Assembly: GCA_036937835.1 (NCBI GenBank)
Contig: CM072864.1
Location: 19,330,501 to 19,394,500, forward strand
Direction: 5' to 3'
Length of the DNA stretch: 64,000 nucleotides
Source of the DNA: Pampus argenteus
Lineage: Eukaryota > Chordata > Actinopteri > Scombriformes > Stromateidae
The notes under the pieces are model-generated. The model saw nothing but the letters and a program-made list of their open reading frames with translations, was not told the DNA's origin and made no database searches. Position 1 is the stretch's first letter; every line of letters begins with the position of its first letter. Positions 1-14,849 of this stretch are shown one piece after another. The position numbers and the translations under genes were made by a program.

Positions 1-274
1 CTGGCAGAGTAGCAATGCAGTCCGAAAGGGTATACTTACCTTTCAGTGATGTTATTCCTTCTGAAGTGTATTCTTAATCCACAACACTGTTTTTTTCCTT
101 CACAGCCACCCTCGCTGATTCAACTTGACTCAGGCAAGGTGGGCGCAGATATAACATGTTCTGTTTCACAAACAACTATTTGCTAGTCCTCACACAAGAG
201 GTACTAAAATCACAGAAGACATTGTTCTTTTTAAAAATGAATTACATGTGGCTGAATGAGTCAGAGCCATGTGA

Positions 275-278
<4 letters not shown>

Positions 279-326
<48 letters not shown>
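279..326 (+). repeat. (TG)n microsatellite
   Basis: About 24 perfect TG dinucleotides. It produces spurious VCVCVC and HTHTHT frames on the two strands. Confidence 0.97.
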
Positions 327-328
<2 letters not shown>

Positions 329-629
329 CTGTAAATCTTAAATGACTCAAGAGCAAGTCCCCTTGCTGGACTGCTGGGGGGTGAATTTATTGGTGTGCAC
401 ACATGAGGTTATTGTTTTGTCTATCCGTGCTGCTGTTTTATTGATGGAGGTGGATGACAAATTGTCTTCTTGTATACTTGATCAGTTTAAAGTTCCACAG
501 CAAGGATCAGCGTTTTAATCAACACACCACTTACACCTTAATAAAGCAATAATTAGCAATTTTGAAAATGACATATTCGCTTTTCTCGATGAAAGTTTGA
601 TGATAAGATTATAAAATGTTGTTTTGATA

Positions 630-749
630 CAAACCAGATATAACATGTAAATTAGTGAGCTTTCGAGGTGCTGGTGGGTGGATTTGGTTACCTTGGGACA
701 GAGCCAGGCTAATTGTTTCCTCCCGTTTCCAGTCTTTAAGCTAAGCTGC
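630..749 (-). repeat. Fragment of a teleost interspersed repeat (same family as 50181-50555)
   Basis: Read on the minus strand this stretch has AGCTTAGCTTAAAGACTGGA, then a CTCTGTCC segment, then CTCACTAATTTACATGTTA. The same order of segments occurs in a repeat I recognise from fish introns. The copy at 50181-50555 shares CTCACTAATTAACATGTTA and the AGCTAAGCTAAC segment, in the opposite orientation. It is only a fragment and lies next to the LINE fragment. Confidence 0.5.
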
Positions 750-965
750 ACTGTCTATTAGTCTTATTACCCAAAATGTCGATGACTTTCTGTAGCGTTC
801 TCGTCACAGCGGATCCGTTTAAGTCTGCTTCTGCTGAACTTAGAGCCTGCTCTCTGACCAGGAGGTTGTGGAGGGGATTTGAGACATTCTTCATGATGGA
901 TAACAGTTTGTGCAGCATCTTCCTCCTCATAAGGGCTCCAGAGAAGCCCCCAGCACGGAGACAAA
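735..965 (-). pseudogene. LINE (L2/CR1-like) C-terminal ORF fragment, frameshifted
   Basis: On the minus strand one frame reads KLLSIMKNVSNPLHNLL and the next frame continues FSRSRLKRIRCDENATESHRHF. This order resembles the end of L2/CR1-type LINE polyproteins (R.LLSIM.N..HPLH, then FS.RL...RC.TER.R.SF), which are abundant in fish. The frameshift and flanking stops show that it is dead. Identification is from memory of the family pattern. Confidence 0.5.
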
Positions 966-3039
966 CTTCCTAATCAGTTATAGCCAGAAGAGCTGAGTCA
1001 ACGGCAACTGGGCTCCTTTTATATTCTTGACAATGTTTTTGCCACTCATCCATAAAGCTTCTTTACATCTTCAAAAATCTACAAGTGCAGCTTCCCTCGA
1101 CTCAACTCTGAGAATCTTCACACACATAATACCTGACCAGCTTGTTTAGTTTGTTTGTCTCGCTGGCTCTCAGCAGAGAAGAATACTGAATACTGCCCTC
1201 GCCACAACAGACTGGTAGGAAATCTGCAACATCTTGCTGCACGCATCGAAGGACCGGACAGGAGAGATTCCTTCTAAAATAAAATCTGCTCCGTCTTGTC
1301 TTGTAGACAGCCTCCGTGTTGCACTGCCAGTCCAGTCTGTTGTCAGGCTGGAAGATATTTTGAGTTATTTGTGTTTCTCCAACACCTCCTCTCTCAGGTT
1401 TGTTGTGGTCTTCTTCCTTCTGAACATGCCCCAGGTCTTTCTGACAAGCAGCAGCAGCAGTGTCAACATACCGTTAATAAATAAATTATCTCTTGGCATC
1501 TTGATAAGCAGCTTAAATTAGTTTTTTTTTTTTACCGCCAAGTAATTGTCTGATTGCAGAACCTTATATCCAACTTATATTGATTCAATTTTTCATCATT
1601 CTCCCAATGATTCCACCTGGATTTATGGAATAGGATGCAAAATACCTGATCCATAATTCAACGCAACGAGACAATGATTTGATACTGCTCTGTTTCCAGA
1701 TCAATAGACTTGTTGATAGAGAATCCAGATGAGCCGGCACTGTTGTAGCAATAGATGGCTTGCTCCATTATGCTAAACCCAAGACTATGGGAGGGCAGCC
1801 CCTAATCGTCCAAACAACACACACCACATTCCTCATTTAATGCTGCATTGACATCTAACGTATTGGATTCCATGCTGGAGCAATCAGGCCAGGACTGCAG
1901 CTGTGGGGCACTCTGAGACACGACCAGGAGCCAGGATAATTAACATTTATTGATACATGGCTGCTGTAAGCCTGTTTGCCCACTGAATTAAACCAGCTCA
2001 TTACAGGCTTAATGGTGGGTAGGGGGGATAAATAATAGATGCCAGTCCACTCACTGGCACTTTAGCATGCATCAGGAGACCACTGGCTCCCCCACCCTAC
2101 TCTTCCACCGTCCCTGACATCAATTTGCCCTACGCAAAGTCAAGACATCCTCCCATCGAAACCGAAATTGACATCACCACTTCAATCCAATCAAGTGGTC
2201 TCATGTGGGCTTGGTTGGAAGTTTAATGGTGGTAGTTGTGGATAAAGGTTAGGCTGAGATGGGTAGCAAATCACAAACATGCACACACGCAGGCACATGT
2301 TCAATAAAAGGACATATATACAGTATATATATATATATGTAAATAATATTTATAATGTAGCTTGTGCAGATCTGTTTGCACTCCTGTGAGTGTTTGACAA
2401 CAAAAGCCGAGAAAAAAAGTTGCCTGTATGTGTTAACACCACAAAATGATGTTAGCTTAGTGTTTTATGCACTGGCTGTCTCCTGCCTTACTTCTGCTTC
2501 CAGAAATGAAACATGAGTAAAAACCAACACATTTTAACGGAGTGTTACAGCAAAGCATCCTGACAAACAGATGATACTTTTCGTTGCGTTTCTTGTTGTC
2601 TGTGCCTCGTATGTGCTTTCCAATTGTTCTCCTCCCTGACAATAGAAGTTCCCCGCTCCTGCTCCCCTGCCTCTCTCCAGTAAACCCGTATGAAATGCTG
2701 CCTTATCAAAGCTTTAACCCAAGACGGCGCGTTTTCATTTGCAGCGCTGCCTTGTAAAATCCACCAAATTCATAAGCTCATGAACATTTACTGCAGAGTG
2801 CAAGGCTAAAGGTTGGAGAGAAACTAGTCATGATTGAGTGGTTTTTTATTTTATTTTATTTTTTTTGTTTATGTAAGATGCAAGATTTTCTAAAAAAAAA
2901 AAAAAAAAAAAGAACTACTTTGTATAAGTTTGTACAACTTTTTTTGCAGTAGGTACAGTAGGTAGCTAGTTGTTGAAGATGTTATTCAACCTTTGGAAGG
3001 CTGTGATGACTTTGCTTCCTGACATCCTGTGTAGCTTTT

Positions 3040-3260
3040 CCTCTGTGACTGACTGTGTGTGTCTGTGTGTGTATAAGCCCCGCCCTCGGTGCTGAGACTA
3101 TAGTTGTGATATCATAACCAAACAGCTCGTTTAAAGGTTCAGTTTCTGAATATGGGCTGCGTGCATTTCTCCATTTGATACTTTCACAGTATCTATCATG
3201 TAGACCTGATTTATAATCAAAAAAGAAACTCTCACTTTCTACAGTATGTCCCCTTTACCA
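3040..3260 (+). repeat. Probable teleost interspersed repeat fragment
   Basis: The order of segments CAGCTCGTTTAAAGG, TTCTGAATATGGGCTG, CATTTCTCC, TTTGATACTTTCACAGTAT, GACCTGATTTATAATCAA and TATGTCCCCTTTA is one I recognise as recurring in percomorph introns. No second copy exists in this window to confirm it. It is non-coding and the boundaries are approximate. Confidence 0.4.
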
Positions 3261-6200
3261 TATTACCCAAACTGTATCCTTTAAACTGTATCTTCGACAG
3301 TGTACAATAGGAGATCATTACCAACATGTCAGATAACCTAATTAACTGCTTGTGCTTCTTGCCTTGTCAGACTTTGTTTTAATGATTGTTGCCTTGATTC
3401 TACTTTGGCAATCATTGCTTTCATAATCAACAATCAATGACCAAACCTACAAAACTCATCTTTTAATGGAAGCACATTTTGAATAAAGAGAATTTGAAAT
3501 GCAAACTTTTCCTGCTTCCTGGCTCCATCTAATATGATCAAGGCAGTCTGGCTGGAGGAAAGCACGAGTGTGAGCTGGTGAGTAATTCGTGATGATACTC
3601 TGGTGCTTGTATGGGAGCCTCTTTCTCCATTGAATAATTGCCTCTGTTATAACCAGATCCCTACTCATTGTTACTGAGGGTCATTATTACTCCATAAATC
3701 TTAATAAATTGCCCAGTTGTTTGATTCATGCTCAATAGCATTTCCATCTTTTTTTTTTCTTTTTTTTTTTTAATAAGAAATGTACTTCACTCACTCGGTT
3801 TGAACATAACTTGACAAAGGCTGACTTTATTTCCTCTGTAACGATATAGAGCATAATTATTAACCTTCGTGTACAACTGCAGAGCAAAGTCGAGCATGAC
3901 ATTGGAGGAAATTAGACTTTAATTAGAGCGGCTGTCTGGTGTGTTTGTTTTGAGTCTTGTATCTTTCACACATATGTGACAAAACACGCCGGTGAAGATT
4001 TTACACAAGAATCAAAGAAATTAAAACATGTTCCTCCAACTCCTCTGGACAGTTTAATTTAAACAGGGATGCTTGTTTGAAGAGACACAAACTGGAGCTG
4101 TTTCCACAGACAACGAATGATTGACTCTGTAGACCTGTGAATGTTTTCTTTTACCATATCATCCCCACAAACGGCCAGTCATTGGTACAGAAGCACCTTT
4201 AAAGAGCTAAACATCAATAATCAATTGGCCAGGTTGTACTTTATCTAATTTGATAGAAATGTCTGAGCCAGCATTGTGTAGTACAGAGGTGATTTAGTTT
4301 TCTTTATTACAAAAAGGTCAGTGAACGAGATTCAAAGTCTCCAGCCATCTCGCGGCCACAGACAGCATTCAGTGGTTCAGTCGTAAAACAAGCGCTCTTA
4401 TTGTCCTCATTATGTCACTTCTGACATTTGCGATGCTTTTTGCCGGTTTGTTTGTTCTGGTTTGTAGTGAGGACTCCGCCGGTGCCACCCAAGAGGGTCT
4501 ATCAGTATCAAAGCAACACGTCAGAAAAGCTGACACACATCACAAGGCTTTCTCTAACACTGCCAAGGCTGAGATGGGAGTACGCTGAAGCCTACGTGAA
4601 GCAGGCTCTTGTGAATCATATCAGAGGGATCTAAAAGCCCCGTGTAGCAAGTTATGGTTCATGTGATCAGATAGATGTGATGGTACAAAAACGTTGTTTG
4701 GACTCAGTTTATTGTCTGTTTTTCAGAATAATAAAAAAAAAAAAAAAAAAAAAAAAGCTAGGATTTATATTAACAATGCGTTTGTTTGGGAAATATTGCT
4801 GATTTTTTCTTTTCTTTAAATCTAATGTGTTTCATGTCTACCCACCCTGCTTTACAGTTGTTCACACATTTATTAATCCTGCTTATACCTGTCAGCTTTA
4901 CTAAAGACTAAATATACTCCATTACATAACAGAAAAAAAGAGCAAAAAGAGAGGAACTGATGCTTTTTGAAGAGATTGGTTGGAACCATTGTGGCTCTGT
5001 AAATGACTTTAACTACTATCAGAAAGTGTTCACTGCCCACCGTGAGGAGCATTACCGAACTGCGTTTTTCAGTATTTTTGACTTTTTGACTATTCTTAAC
5101 TCTGACAGACCAAAATTACTTCTGAAATATGTAGTAAAATGATAACACCACTGTGCTTGGAACAATTTAGCAATTCCCAGCTCTGTTGGAGCTGTCACTG
5201 CTGAGCCTCTATAATATTGCCTATGGATGGCTGTATGAGTAATACTTCCTTCCTTCTGCCTTTCTTTCAGTGCTTCTGCTTTTTTTGTGACCCGTTTTCC
5301 TGATCTTAGTCCCACCATATGTGACAGTAATACATGCTCTCATCCACATGCAACACATACTGCCCCTTCAGAAACATTTTTTATTTGACACCGTCGTTTT
5401 TTAAATGGCAGGTGCATGGATTACAGCCAATAATTTCAAGAATGGATCTCGTTTTTCTGTTTATTGTTTGCATGCTTATTATTTGGTTAACGTGGTCCTC
5501 CTTAAAGTGAAAGTAATGTCAGACATGAAACAAATATACACCATGAAGGCACCGCTTCACCTCAAATTCTACATCAGTTAATTATGTTCAGTGGTAACTG
5601 CCAAAGCGGATGTAGGACGTAGTGTGATGTTCATCGTGCACTGAAAGTAAGGTGTGAAGGTCAGAGTGGTGGAATTACTTACAAGGGTTTGTCGTTAACA
5701 CTGGCAGCCCACATTTGTTACACATAATTAGTGTGAACGTTTTTTTATTACTCAACCATATCCGACCCTAACCTTAACAAACTGGTTGTAGTTGCATAAT
5801 AATATCCACACCTTAACTAATGTTACGTTTCTGCATACGGATATTGTCAGAATGACCAAGTGAAAAATGTTGGAAGTGAACATTTTGTAGTTACAGTAGA
5901 TACAGGGGTGTATAATATGACATATTTCATATTTCCTCTCAGAAATGCTGATTTAGACTAGGATAAGGGTGATTTGGGCGTTGTTTAACATCATCTTTGT
6001 CATTTACATGAAATAGATGTTTTATTTCAGTTTGGTAATAATAATTTGGTCATAGTTTTCTATGGAGAGCTTTACTGTGACCTGAAACTTTAGTAGCAGA
6101 AGCATATGTAGCAGACCATGAAGTGAAGGGAAGCCCATTATGTGTCTATAAATGGTCCTGTTGGCTATAATAGCAGTATTTGTGGCCGTGTGTAATCGTT

Positions 6201-7477
6201 TTATTCGTCATATAGAGGAGGTCAATGTGACAAGTGACAGTTATGAACACTTTTATTTAGAGGTATTCAGATTCCTGCTAATGAAAATTCCCCGATAATA
6301 TGAAAGTAGATAATTATGACATGTTAGTTTTACCCACATTTTTCTCCTGAATTAAAAAGAAACCGAAATACTGAAGTATTTATTCATAAAACAGCAACAA
6401 AGTCTAAGTACATAGCATAAATAAACTGTAATCAAGGCAATTATTCATTCATTTTTCACTAGATAATTGTCACAGTATATTAATTCTATAATCACCGTTA
6501 TCCATTTCCAACTAAAGATTAAATGTGGTAAATGTGTTAAATTATAAATCAACTGATTTGTGATGAATTGAGATAATCTCTAAAACACAACAGTGTAACA
6601 CATTATTGCTTCCTCCAGAAGCTATTGCCTGTATCTACAGTTGAACACAATAGAATCAACTCACTGTATCTATCAGTTTTGCTAAAGAAGATTGTCCTGG
6701 AATAACTAATTTCACCTTAACAAGTGAGCGTTACCTCATTTAGTCAGTGTTAACAATCCACAATTATCGTTTGCAAAAAAGCCAAATAGAAATCACAAAA
6801 TTAAATTCTATATTAGCCATGCTTCCCTGATTTTACCTGCACAGTACAACAGATGGAAACCGGCGACCAAGTTGAATTGCAATACTGCAACTGCTTCAAC
6901 GTGATTTCACCAGTAACGCCGGTCAATCTCTTCTAAAGAGCAAAACAACATGTGCCCAACAGCTTTCCATTTGGAAACTAATGGAGCTGTTGGCTTGAGA
7001 TGTCTGAGACAAGTAAACCTAAATGACACCAAAACAGCTGGTGAGGTGTGATGATTAACTTCTGCAACACCGGTTATATAAAACAGAAACAGCACGACAC
7101 ACATGCTGTCTCAGGGGTACACCTCCACAGGCTTCTCTCGCGGTTTTTAGCATTCTGTGTTTGATCCCACTTCCCTTCCCTGTATGTATCTACCCTCAAA
7201 CCCGGTCAATTCAAGTGGCCAGGTGCAGCCTCTCCAGAGAAGCTAACACGACAGCCCTCTAGGCACTGTGTTCTCACCGACGGCACAATCATATGCCACA
7301 AATGGTTCTGCTGCAGGACTGAAAACATCAAATCAACTGTACTATTTTTCTTTTCTAAAAATGTCAGTGCAGACCCTTTTTAAAACATATTTCCATAGCT
7401 GAGCTTAATATGTCTTTAAGCAAATCCACAAGTGTGTACAGTATGTGTGTTTACATTAGTATACCAATGATATAATT

Positions 7478-7567
7478 ATTTTTTCTCTTTGCTGCTTGTA
7501 ATAAGTGAATTTCCCCCGGTGTGGGATAAATAAAGTAATTGATTGATTGATTGATTGATTGATTGAT
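7478..7567 (+). mobile_element. LINE 3' tail ending in a (TGAT)n run
   Basis: The segment TAATAAGTGAATTTCCCC, followed by GTGTGGGATAAATAAAGTAATT and then about seven GATT/TGAT units, is the typical 3' end of L2-type LINEs in fish. These elements terminate in a short microsatellite used in target-primed reverse transcription. Only the tail is present, as expected for a strongly 5'-truncated insertion. Confidence 0.65.
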
Positions 7568-10515
7568 GGTTTGCCTTTGCACATGAGATTTGTTGACAAT
7601 CGCCTACCTTATATTCTATTGCACTGTCAGAGGATATAATAGTGGTTCAGAAAGAGTATTGTTTACTGTGATGCTGTAAGGTCAAGCCACTGATCCCACA
7701 ACAGTGCCTCGGGGCTATCTCATCCCCAAGTCAGGGTTAGCTAACAGTTGATGGGATTGAATGAGGTCAAATAGTGGGGTTATTAGGAACACCAAATCAA
7801 AGTCAAGCTACGGTCTCCTGTCTGTGCTGTAGCGTCATATAGAAAAACAATGGGAAGTATATGACATGTGTGTGACAACCAGTATGCCGATTCACTATAT
7901 AGTCATAAACAACATCTATTTAAATACATTCCATTACATTATTAGCTGATGTTGATATAATGGGGTCATCACCATAGTTATAACCATCCAATACACCTTT
8001 TTTCACCACGACACACCGACTCCCCACCACCGCCATCAACATCACCATCTCTCAGTCATTCTTCTGCTCCATTGAGTACGAAGCCACTCGTTTCCCCTCT
8101 TGTTCTCTGCTCAAGCAGAATCATTGGCAGTGACAAACATCATTATAATGTTCCTCAATGAGTGCTCCACCTTTAGCTGCATGTTGTAGCCTGCGGGGGG
8201 GCTCTTCTCCTGAGCGGGATCTGTTGGATGTGGGATGTGATGACCCGTGTTCGCATGCTCGCAGTCGGACTGTCCACTCCAGTGAATCACACACCTAAGT
8301 CACTTCCTGTCCGCTCTGCTTCCAGAATATCCCTGCGTTAGCTGGAAGACTGACATCATGTAAGCCTTTTTCATTATATTTTCATTTTCAAGTGAATATC
8401 TGTTAACTATATCTATAAAATTGAAAAAAAGTAATAAAGCATTAGTTTGTTTCTTTTCTTTTAAGGTTTCTGGAAAGGCACAGGGCAGTGATTAAAAATA
8501 AAAACTAATTTACAAATGGCACTTAAATTCATCAAGTGAGAAATAGTTCTTGCCTTTTTCAACACATGCACTGGTGCAAAACATGTGCAAAAACAGTATT
8601 CTACACATAATAATTAGGCTCAACACATAAAGCCATAAGAATGTACAAAAAAGTTTTGGTTATGATATATTTAGTGTCATTTTGAGCATATTTGCTGACA
8701 GCAAAAAGGCAAATTAATTTTATGCCCATCTAGTATCAGCATTTTTGAGAAATAATAAATGAGTGGATGAACTGCCTGTCCATTTTTTTCCAATCTAAAT
8801 AATAATGTAAAAAAAAGATATATTAAAATATTATATATATATAATGAAATATTATGTATTAAAATAACATACTTTTATTTAAAAATATATATTTTTTTTT
8901 AATGTAGAGCCAAGAACCGAGTACAAACATTCATGTTTGATTTTGACTATTGTGACCCAGTCAACACATTCCTTATGTATTAATGTTTTGCTTAATGTAA
9001 ATGACAGTTTTTCTACTTTCTACTTTTTATTTTATTTTATTACTTTCTAATTTATGGACCCTGATATGCATGAAATATTAATCTGAGGACTATTAAAGTC
9101 ATACTGTCACGGAGTCTGTTGGGGGCTTAAGTGTTCATTACGACAGAGCTGTGCTTGGAGAAAGTCTCCTGCAGACAGTTTCAAGTATTAACGCTTTGGG
9201 TCCTCTGTGAATTTGTCATAATACTGAGCTCTTTATAGGAGCCAGGCACGTCCCTGAGTATATCCTGTTTTATATCATAAAAACCTCTCTTTCATTAATG
9301 ATTTATAACATCCGACTATGTCTTTCATTCTCTCGTGGTCGTTTTTGACAGGCTCTCTGCAGCATCATTAATGTCACTAAAATTCAGAAAATACCATTCA
9401 CACCGGATAGGTCTCAACTATAAACAGCACATGATGTCCTGCTTCTTTTTGTTCATGCATCTGATGTCGGCTTTTTGGATGTACATCATTGATGTGGCTC
9501 TGATTAAGAAGCATGTGGTGAATTTGACATTTCCTAACCTTGGCAAGATGACGCTATGACCAACTGTTAGGCAGGCTGTCTGTCTCTCACTGGAACCTTT
9601 TCTTAGTGACAAGCTTGGAAATGTTTCCAACATATTATTTTTTTTTTCCTCCAATAAATCATACAGTATCTAAAATAATGGACAATTAAGTCATTATGTT
9701 ATTGTGGCAACATCTTTGCTGTGAATTTTAAAACTGTTTAATTTAAAACTGCTCACTGCATGGAAAAAAATAATCTTGTTTATGCTGACGGTGCACCTAT
9801 CCCACATTCATGTGTTGATGAATGTGGTTCTGCTGGTCCTTCACTGTGGGGCGAACAGTTGTCCGAGATGGAAGGGCCTGCTAGCTTTGTGCTCCTGAGA
9901 TCATGTGTCCGCTCTGTTACCAAGTCCAGAAGGTGTATGACACATTTGTGACAGGTGGATTGCCAGGTGTCCCAGTTGGTGGCCAGACTTTCCTGTGCTC
10001 AGGCCGAGATGTCGCATATTTACAAGAGAGTGCTCGAGCGGCCGCGCAGATCTGAATGGGCCAAATACGGAAGCGGTGACCAATCCGTTTGTGTCACATT
10101 TTTGATGCGTTCTCACTCATCTGAAAACCCTGCAACACAATGTGTGCGTTTATTTTTGCCTTTTCTCGAACTTTGCCTTTTGATTTTCCTCCAGAATAGG
10201 AAATATCTAATTATTTAAATGGTGAACAATGGGAGATATATGTTTTAATAGTTCCTGAAAAGTAGCTTAAAAAAAACAACAACAAAAAAAAACAGTATAG
10301 TCTGATTAGTAATGTGAGAACACCTTCACCTTAGAGATGACAACAAACTAAATGGCATGCAAAGTAGCAAGGTGAGATGACTGCTGAAATGTGTGTGAGT
10401 ATGTGTATAGAAACCAATACATCTGTAAGCTCTGCACCCGCTGGAGCAAAGCCTATTAGAACAAGCATAGGACATATCCCTCAGACTGTGAACTGTGAAC
10501 ACACACATTGTAGCA

Positions 10516-10516
<1 letters not shown>

Positions 10517-10548
<32 letters not shown>

Positions 10549-10552
10549 GCAC
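10517..10552 (+). repeat. (GC)n(AC)n alternating purine-pyrimidine tract
   Basis: Continuous GTGCGCGCGCGC then ACACAC repeats, the sequence class with the highest potential to form left-handed Z-DNA. CA-like repeats continue with interruptions to about 10580. Confidence 0.9.
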
Positions 10553-13500
10553 ATACATACACACAAGCACAAACACAAGCCCACCTCAGGCAGACAAGAC
10601 ATTGTACAGTGCAGGCATGAATTACCATCTTGATCATACCGACAGCAGCTGCAATGTCATGCAAACGTATTGTTCTGTCTAATGTGGAGGTCACCTTCAA
10701 CAAGACAACAAAGTCTAGGCGCGGCTTTATGCTGTCTGCAACTGTGATGCTTTCTTCTAGCCGCAGAGTGTATTTCGTATCCCCTACAAATGCTTATTAA
10801 TCAATTCACAGTGAAGGGTAAAATTATTGTTCCTCCTCCTGCAGAGGCTGCTGGGTTTAAAGAGATCTACTGTACAGACAAGGTGCGGTCTACTTAAGGC
10901 AATAGTGATGTTTTTTTACAGGAATTATATTTATTTCTAAACCTCTCTAAAAGCTTAGTCATCCGTTGATAGCAAACCGCTGTAACTGTCTGACATTTAG
11001 TATCTCAGACTTTTCTGTGCATTGGCCAATATTTGGTGCAGATTAAATATTGATTTCTATACATTTTGGAGCACGGTGAAAAATGTTCCCTTGAGTTGGA
11101 TTATATGGGGCGTTACTGGAGGCCACTCATCATTTTTCTGAATCCTACAATTTTACTCAAGAGGTGAGAGCATAGCGTATACATTGCCGTTGTGGCCTCT
11201 CAATATTTGAGTTATTTTGAGTATTCAGCGAACGACTTGTCTCCAGCAGTGATGAAACTCCACTAAACTTACTTTCCAGTGCGCTAAGACCTTAAAGCAA
11301 TCAACGACGAGGAGAAAATAGACAATCTCCAAGAGAGTATCTCATGCTGATTTGCTTGCCACGCTTATCCAAATAGTCTGGCTCCTTATCAAATTGGATG
11401 GGTTTATTTGAATGGGAGTGAAGTCCCTTTTGGTCAGCACAAGATTAATATTGATATAATCTGAAACTGTTAAATATAAGACAGATGGTGACAATAGAAA
11501 GACCTTGAATTTTCGAAACAGTTTTCACCGCATATAGACGAGGCATTTTAATTTCTTATCTAACACTTGAAAAGTTCTGATATTTTTAGTATCGATGCTG
11601 TTATGCAATCACAATTCTTTTTTAGATCAACTCACATTTACTGAAAATGCTAACATTCAGGGGAATGGAGAAGAATTTAGTTCATCTTAAATGAGTAAGT
11701 GCACATTGTTTTCATAGCTCCAACATTTCTCAAATTAATAAACTATCGCTGCTCTTATCCTCACTAATATGCTTCTATGATTACAGTAGATGTTGCATAT
11801 AATCTTCTCTCTTGGGCGAGTGATTTAACTGATTGTGAAAAATGGGGACTGGTTTCAACTGTAGAACATAAGGCCATTTCAGAATCTCTCATTGTGCCAA
11901 TAGTAATTACAAACCATCTACTGGAAGCCCTCGCCTTGAACTAGGCTAAGTCTCATCAGGGCCAAGTGTTTTAAGGATGATCACAGCAAAGTTGACACAA
12001 CAGTCACCACAGATCAGTTCAATTGAATTTCTAACTACGAATATCATAAGTACTGTGATGACGTGGCCTCCGCTTTCATCCGAGCGCCACGTAGTGAACT
12101 CCAGAGTATCCAGGAGTGCACTACAAGCTCGATGCTTGCCTTGTTGTTGTTCTTTTAATCCCCCTACCCCACACGCAGGAGCAGCCTTTGAGCCTCTTCA
12201 GATGCTGGTGAGAGCTCAGAAATCAATGCACTCAAACAGGGATAAGAGGGACTTGGTTTTGGATAACTCAGGGTGTCTTAGTGTGCATTATTCATTAGAC
12301 AGGAGAGACACAGTCACAATTGCTGCCACTGCAGAGGTGTGTTGGAGACAAAGAATATGAAAGCTTAACCATATCACTGTGTAAATCTCAGAGCAGGAAT
12401 ACTGTGGTTCCTTGTGTTTTAGCTTTCTCCTGCTCCCTCTGTGTCAGGACAGGTACCACACAGGTTTTGATGGTGTTGTAAAGCGATTTGAAATAGAAAT
12501 AAAGGGCATGTAATAGAAGCTGCAGAGGTTTATGTTTTAAAATATAAAGCTAATGTATTTATATCACTGTACGCACAATTCATTTTCTCAATTGACGCAA
12601 TTGATATACATGTTTCAGTTGCAGAAGAAAGTTTCGTCAGAGGTTATATCTCATCGAAATGTGTTTATTATCTGACTGCTAATTGTTGGTTTGCATTTGA
12701 TTTCTTTAAATTAGCACTGCCAGAGCCTTCACTTAGAAAATTACTCATTTTCAAACTCATGAGATTAAGACATCTGATTAAATTGCGGCGTATACATACT
12801 GGTAGTGACACATTTAACACTGATTTATCAAAAACAGAAGAATCTATTATATATCTATTCATTTAAAAATTACCTAAGCTCATTAACTTCAAGATAAATG
12901 AATATATTAATCACGTTGCTTCAACACAGAATGTCAGTGGGAGGCCTTTGCATCCCACAAGAGATTTACATATATACATACATAGTAGAAAAAGCACATA
13001 CGTCTCTCATACTCATGTACAAGTTAGTGAAAATAGTTTAACGGAATGAAACTTTTGCACATTTCTAAGCTTAACAAAAGTTGATTTTTTTTTCACTCTC
13101 AGTTTGCTCTTTGAACGTTCTATCATTTCAAATCTGGAATATTTCTTAACCACTACAGTGACTAAAAACTCAAATCTTTGGTGCATTTCAGAAAATATTT
13201 AATTTTCAGAGGCACACACACAAATCAAAATTCAGGAGGACATTTCTGCATGTAGGTTTCGCTTTGACTGTGTTATATTCAGTGGCTCACGTTCCTCCCC
13301 AGTTGCATTGAGACAGCTGGGTGCATATGGATATGGATGCATATGGATCGTACCAACAATTTTACAAATAAATATCACTTTGGATGAGGATGAGTTTGAC
13401 GAAATGAATTCAACGTATGTATCATTGAATCTGATGTGTTTGGACAGGTAGGTGTACAATCCATTATATAAATGTGTTTGAATAACAGTCATATCTACAA

Positions 13501-14849
13501 TGTCTACAATGTTTTAAAATAATTCATAAGGAAATTATTGTGAAATTAAACACAACAAAAAGCAGTCCGTAACAACAAGGTTCTGTTAATAAATCCAGCC
13601 AACATGACATTTGAAATGGCAATAATTGATTAATCTTGAAGTGGTCTGGGTTGTAGCCTCCTGTCAAAGGGACAGCTACCTCTATTTCATGGTTCAAGAA
13701 CTCGGCTTTTCTAAGTGAGAAGACAGATTGGCTCAAGGTTAAATGCTCTGGCAAGACAGTCATTAGTGTGCAGCAAGTGAAGGCTGATGGTAAGAGAGAA
13801 AACCTCTACCTCAGATTTTCTGTGAGATATTTCCCACTCAGACAATTTGGCCCGGGGAGCCAAGAGTCACAAGTCAATATAAAAAAGTCCTCGTGTTACA
13901 CCATTATATGACATGTTTAATGACTAATTACAAAGAAAAAGCAATACAGAAATAGTCAAGTCTTCGTGTGGAAGCATTCCTGAGAGCTCGCTTGTCAAAA
14001 AAAATGTCCAGATCAACTTAATTTATGCATTTAGTCATAGAAAACGTACAACTGTGTTGCACTGTGGGTCTATTCAGATGTGCTCATCACATGATCGGCA
14101 ACAAGTGTACCCTTCTCAAGCTTAATGTGGCAGCTGATGTAGCTAATTATGTGATAAGCATATCTGTCTTTCTTAGTACATTAAAATCTAATTATACAAA
14201 GTGCGAATGATGTATAAACAAACAGCTGTCAAAGGTATAACGGGCTTATAAATTACATCTAATACTGACAAGAATTGATTAGAAAGTATTAGCTCTCATT
14301 ATATAAAGAAGATATAAAAAGAGACATGTTATTCCATTAAAAAAAAAAAAAAAAAAACGGACTCAAATTCAGTACTTCACTTAGACCATTAGGGCCTATA
14401 GTATTAAAGTTGCGTGTCTATCTATCCAGCATGCCCCTCTTTTCAATAGCTGTTTAATGATGTTGCCTCCTATTGTGTGAGGCAAGACTCCATTGTGAGT
14501 GGAGGCTCACTCTGTGCATATACAACAACCTTTATCATCTAATATGGTTTACAGCAAATAGAGAGAGCCACTCATATTATGTATCTATATTATCAACATA
14601 ATGAGAAAACGTCTACAGTGAACAGATCTACAAAATTATCACTGTCAAAGTACAGTATATTCATTTGTTTATATCTACTCCTGGCAACATGAATGTGATA
14701 ATTAAGAAATCTATGAATATATTTAAACTACTTACAGCACGATGTAATGTTGTCAGGACAAAAAAAACAAAAAAAAACACTGAATGTAAGACAAGCAGTA
14801 ATTGTGCTTCCTTCAAAATCCATTTAGAAAAAGTTAAGCGAAAGGTTTC

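Noticed and set aside
1..130. Possible exon after the TTCCTTCACAG acceptor near 107
   Set aside because: A good acceptor-like sequence, but no downstream donor or recognisable peptide; such sites are common in AT-rich DNA.
10326..10703. 125-codon minus-strand frame with Cys-Val repeats
   Set aside because: Explained by the GC/CA microsatellite at 10517-10552.
11977..12360. 127-codon plus-strand frame in the intergenic region
   Set aside because: No recognisable motif, no codon or splice context, and length within chance expectation for this amount of sequence.
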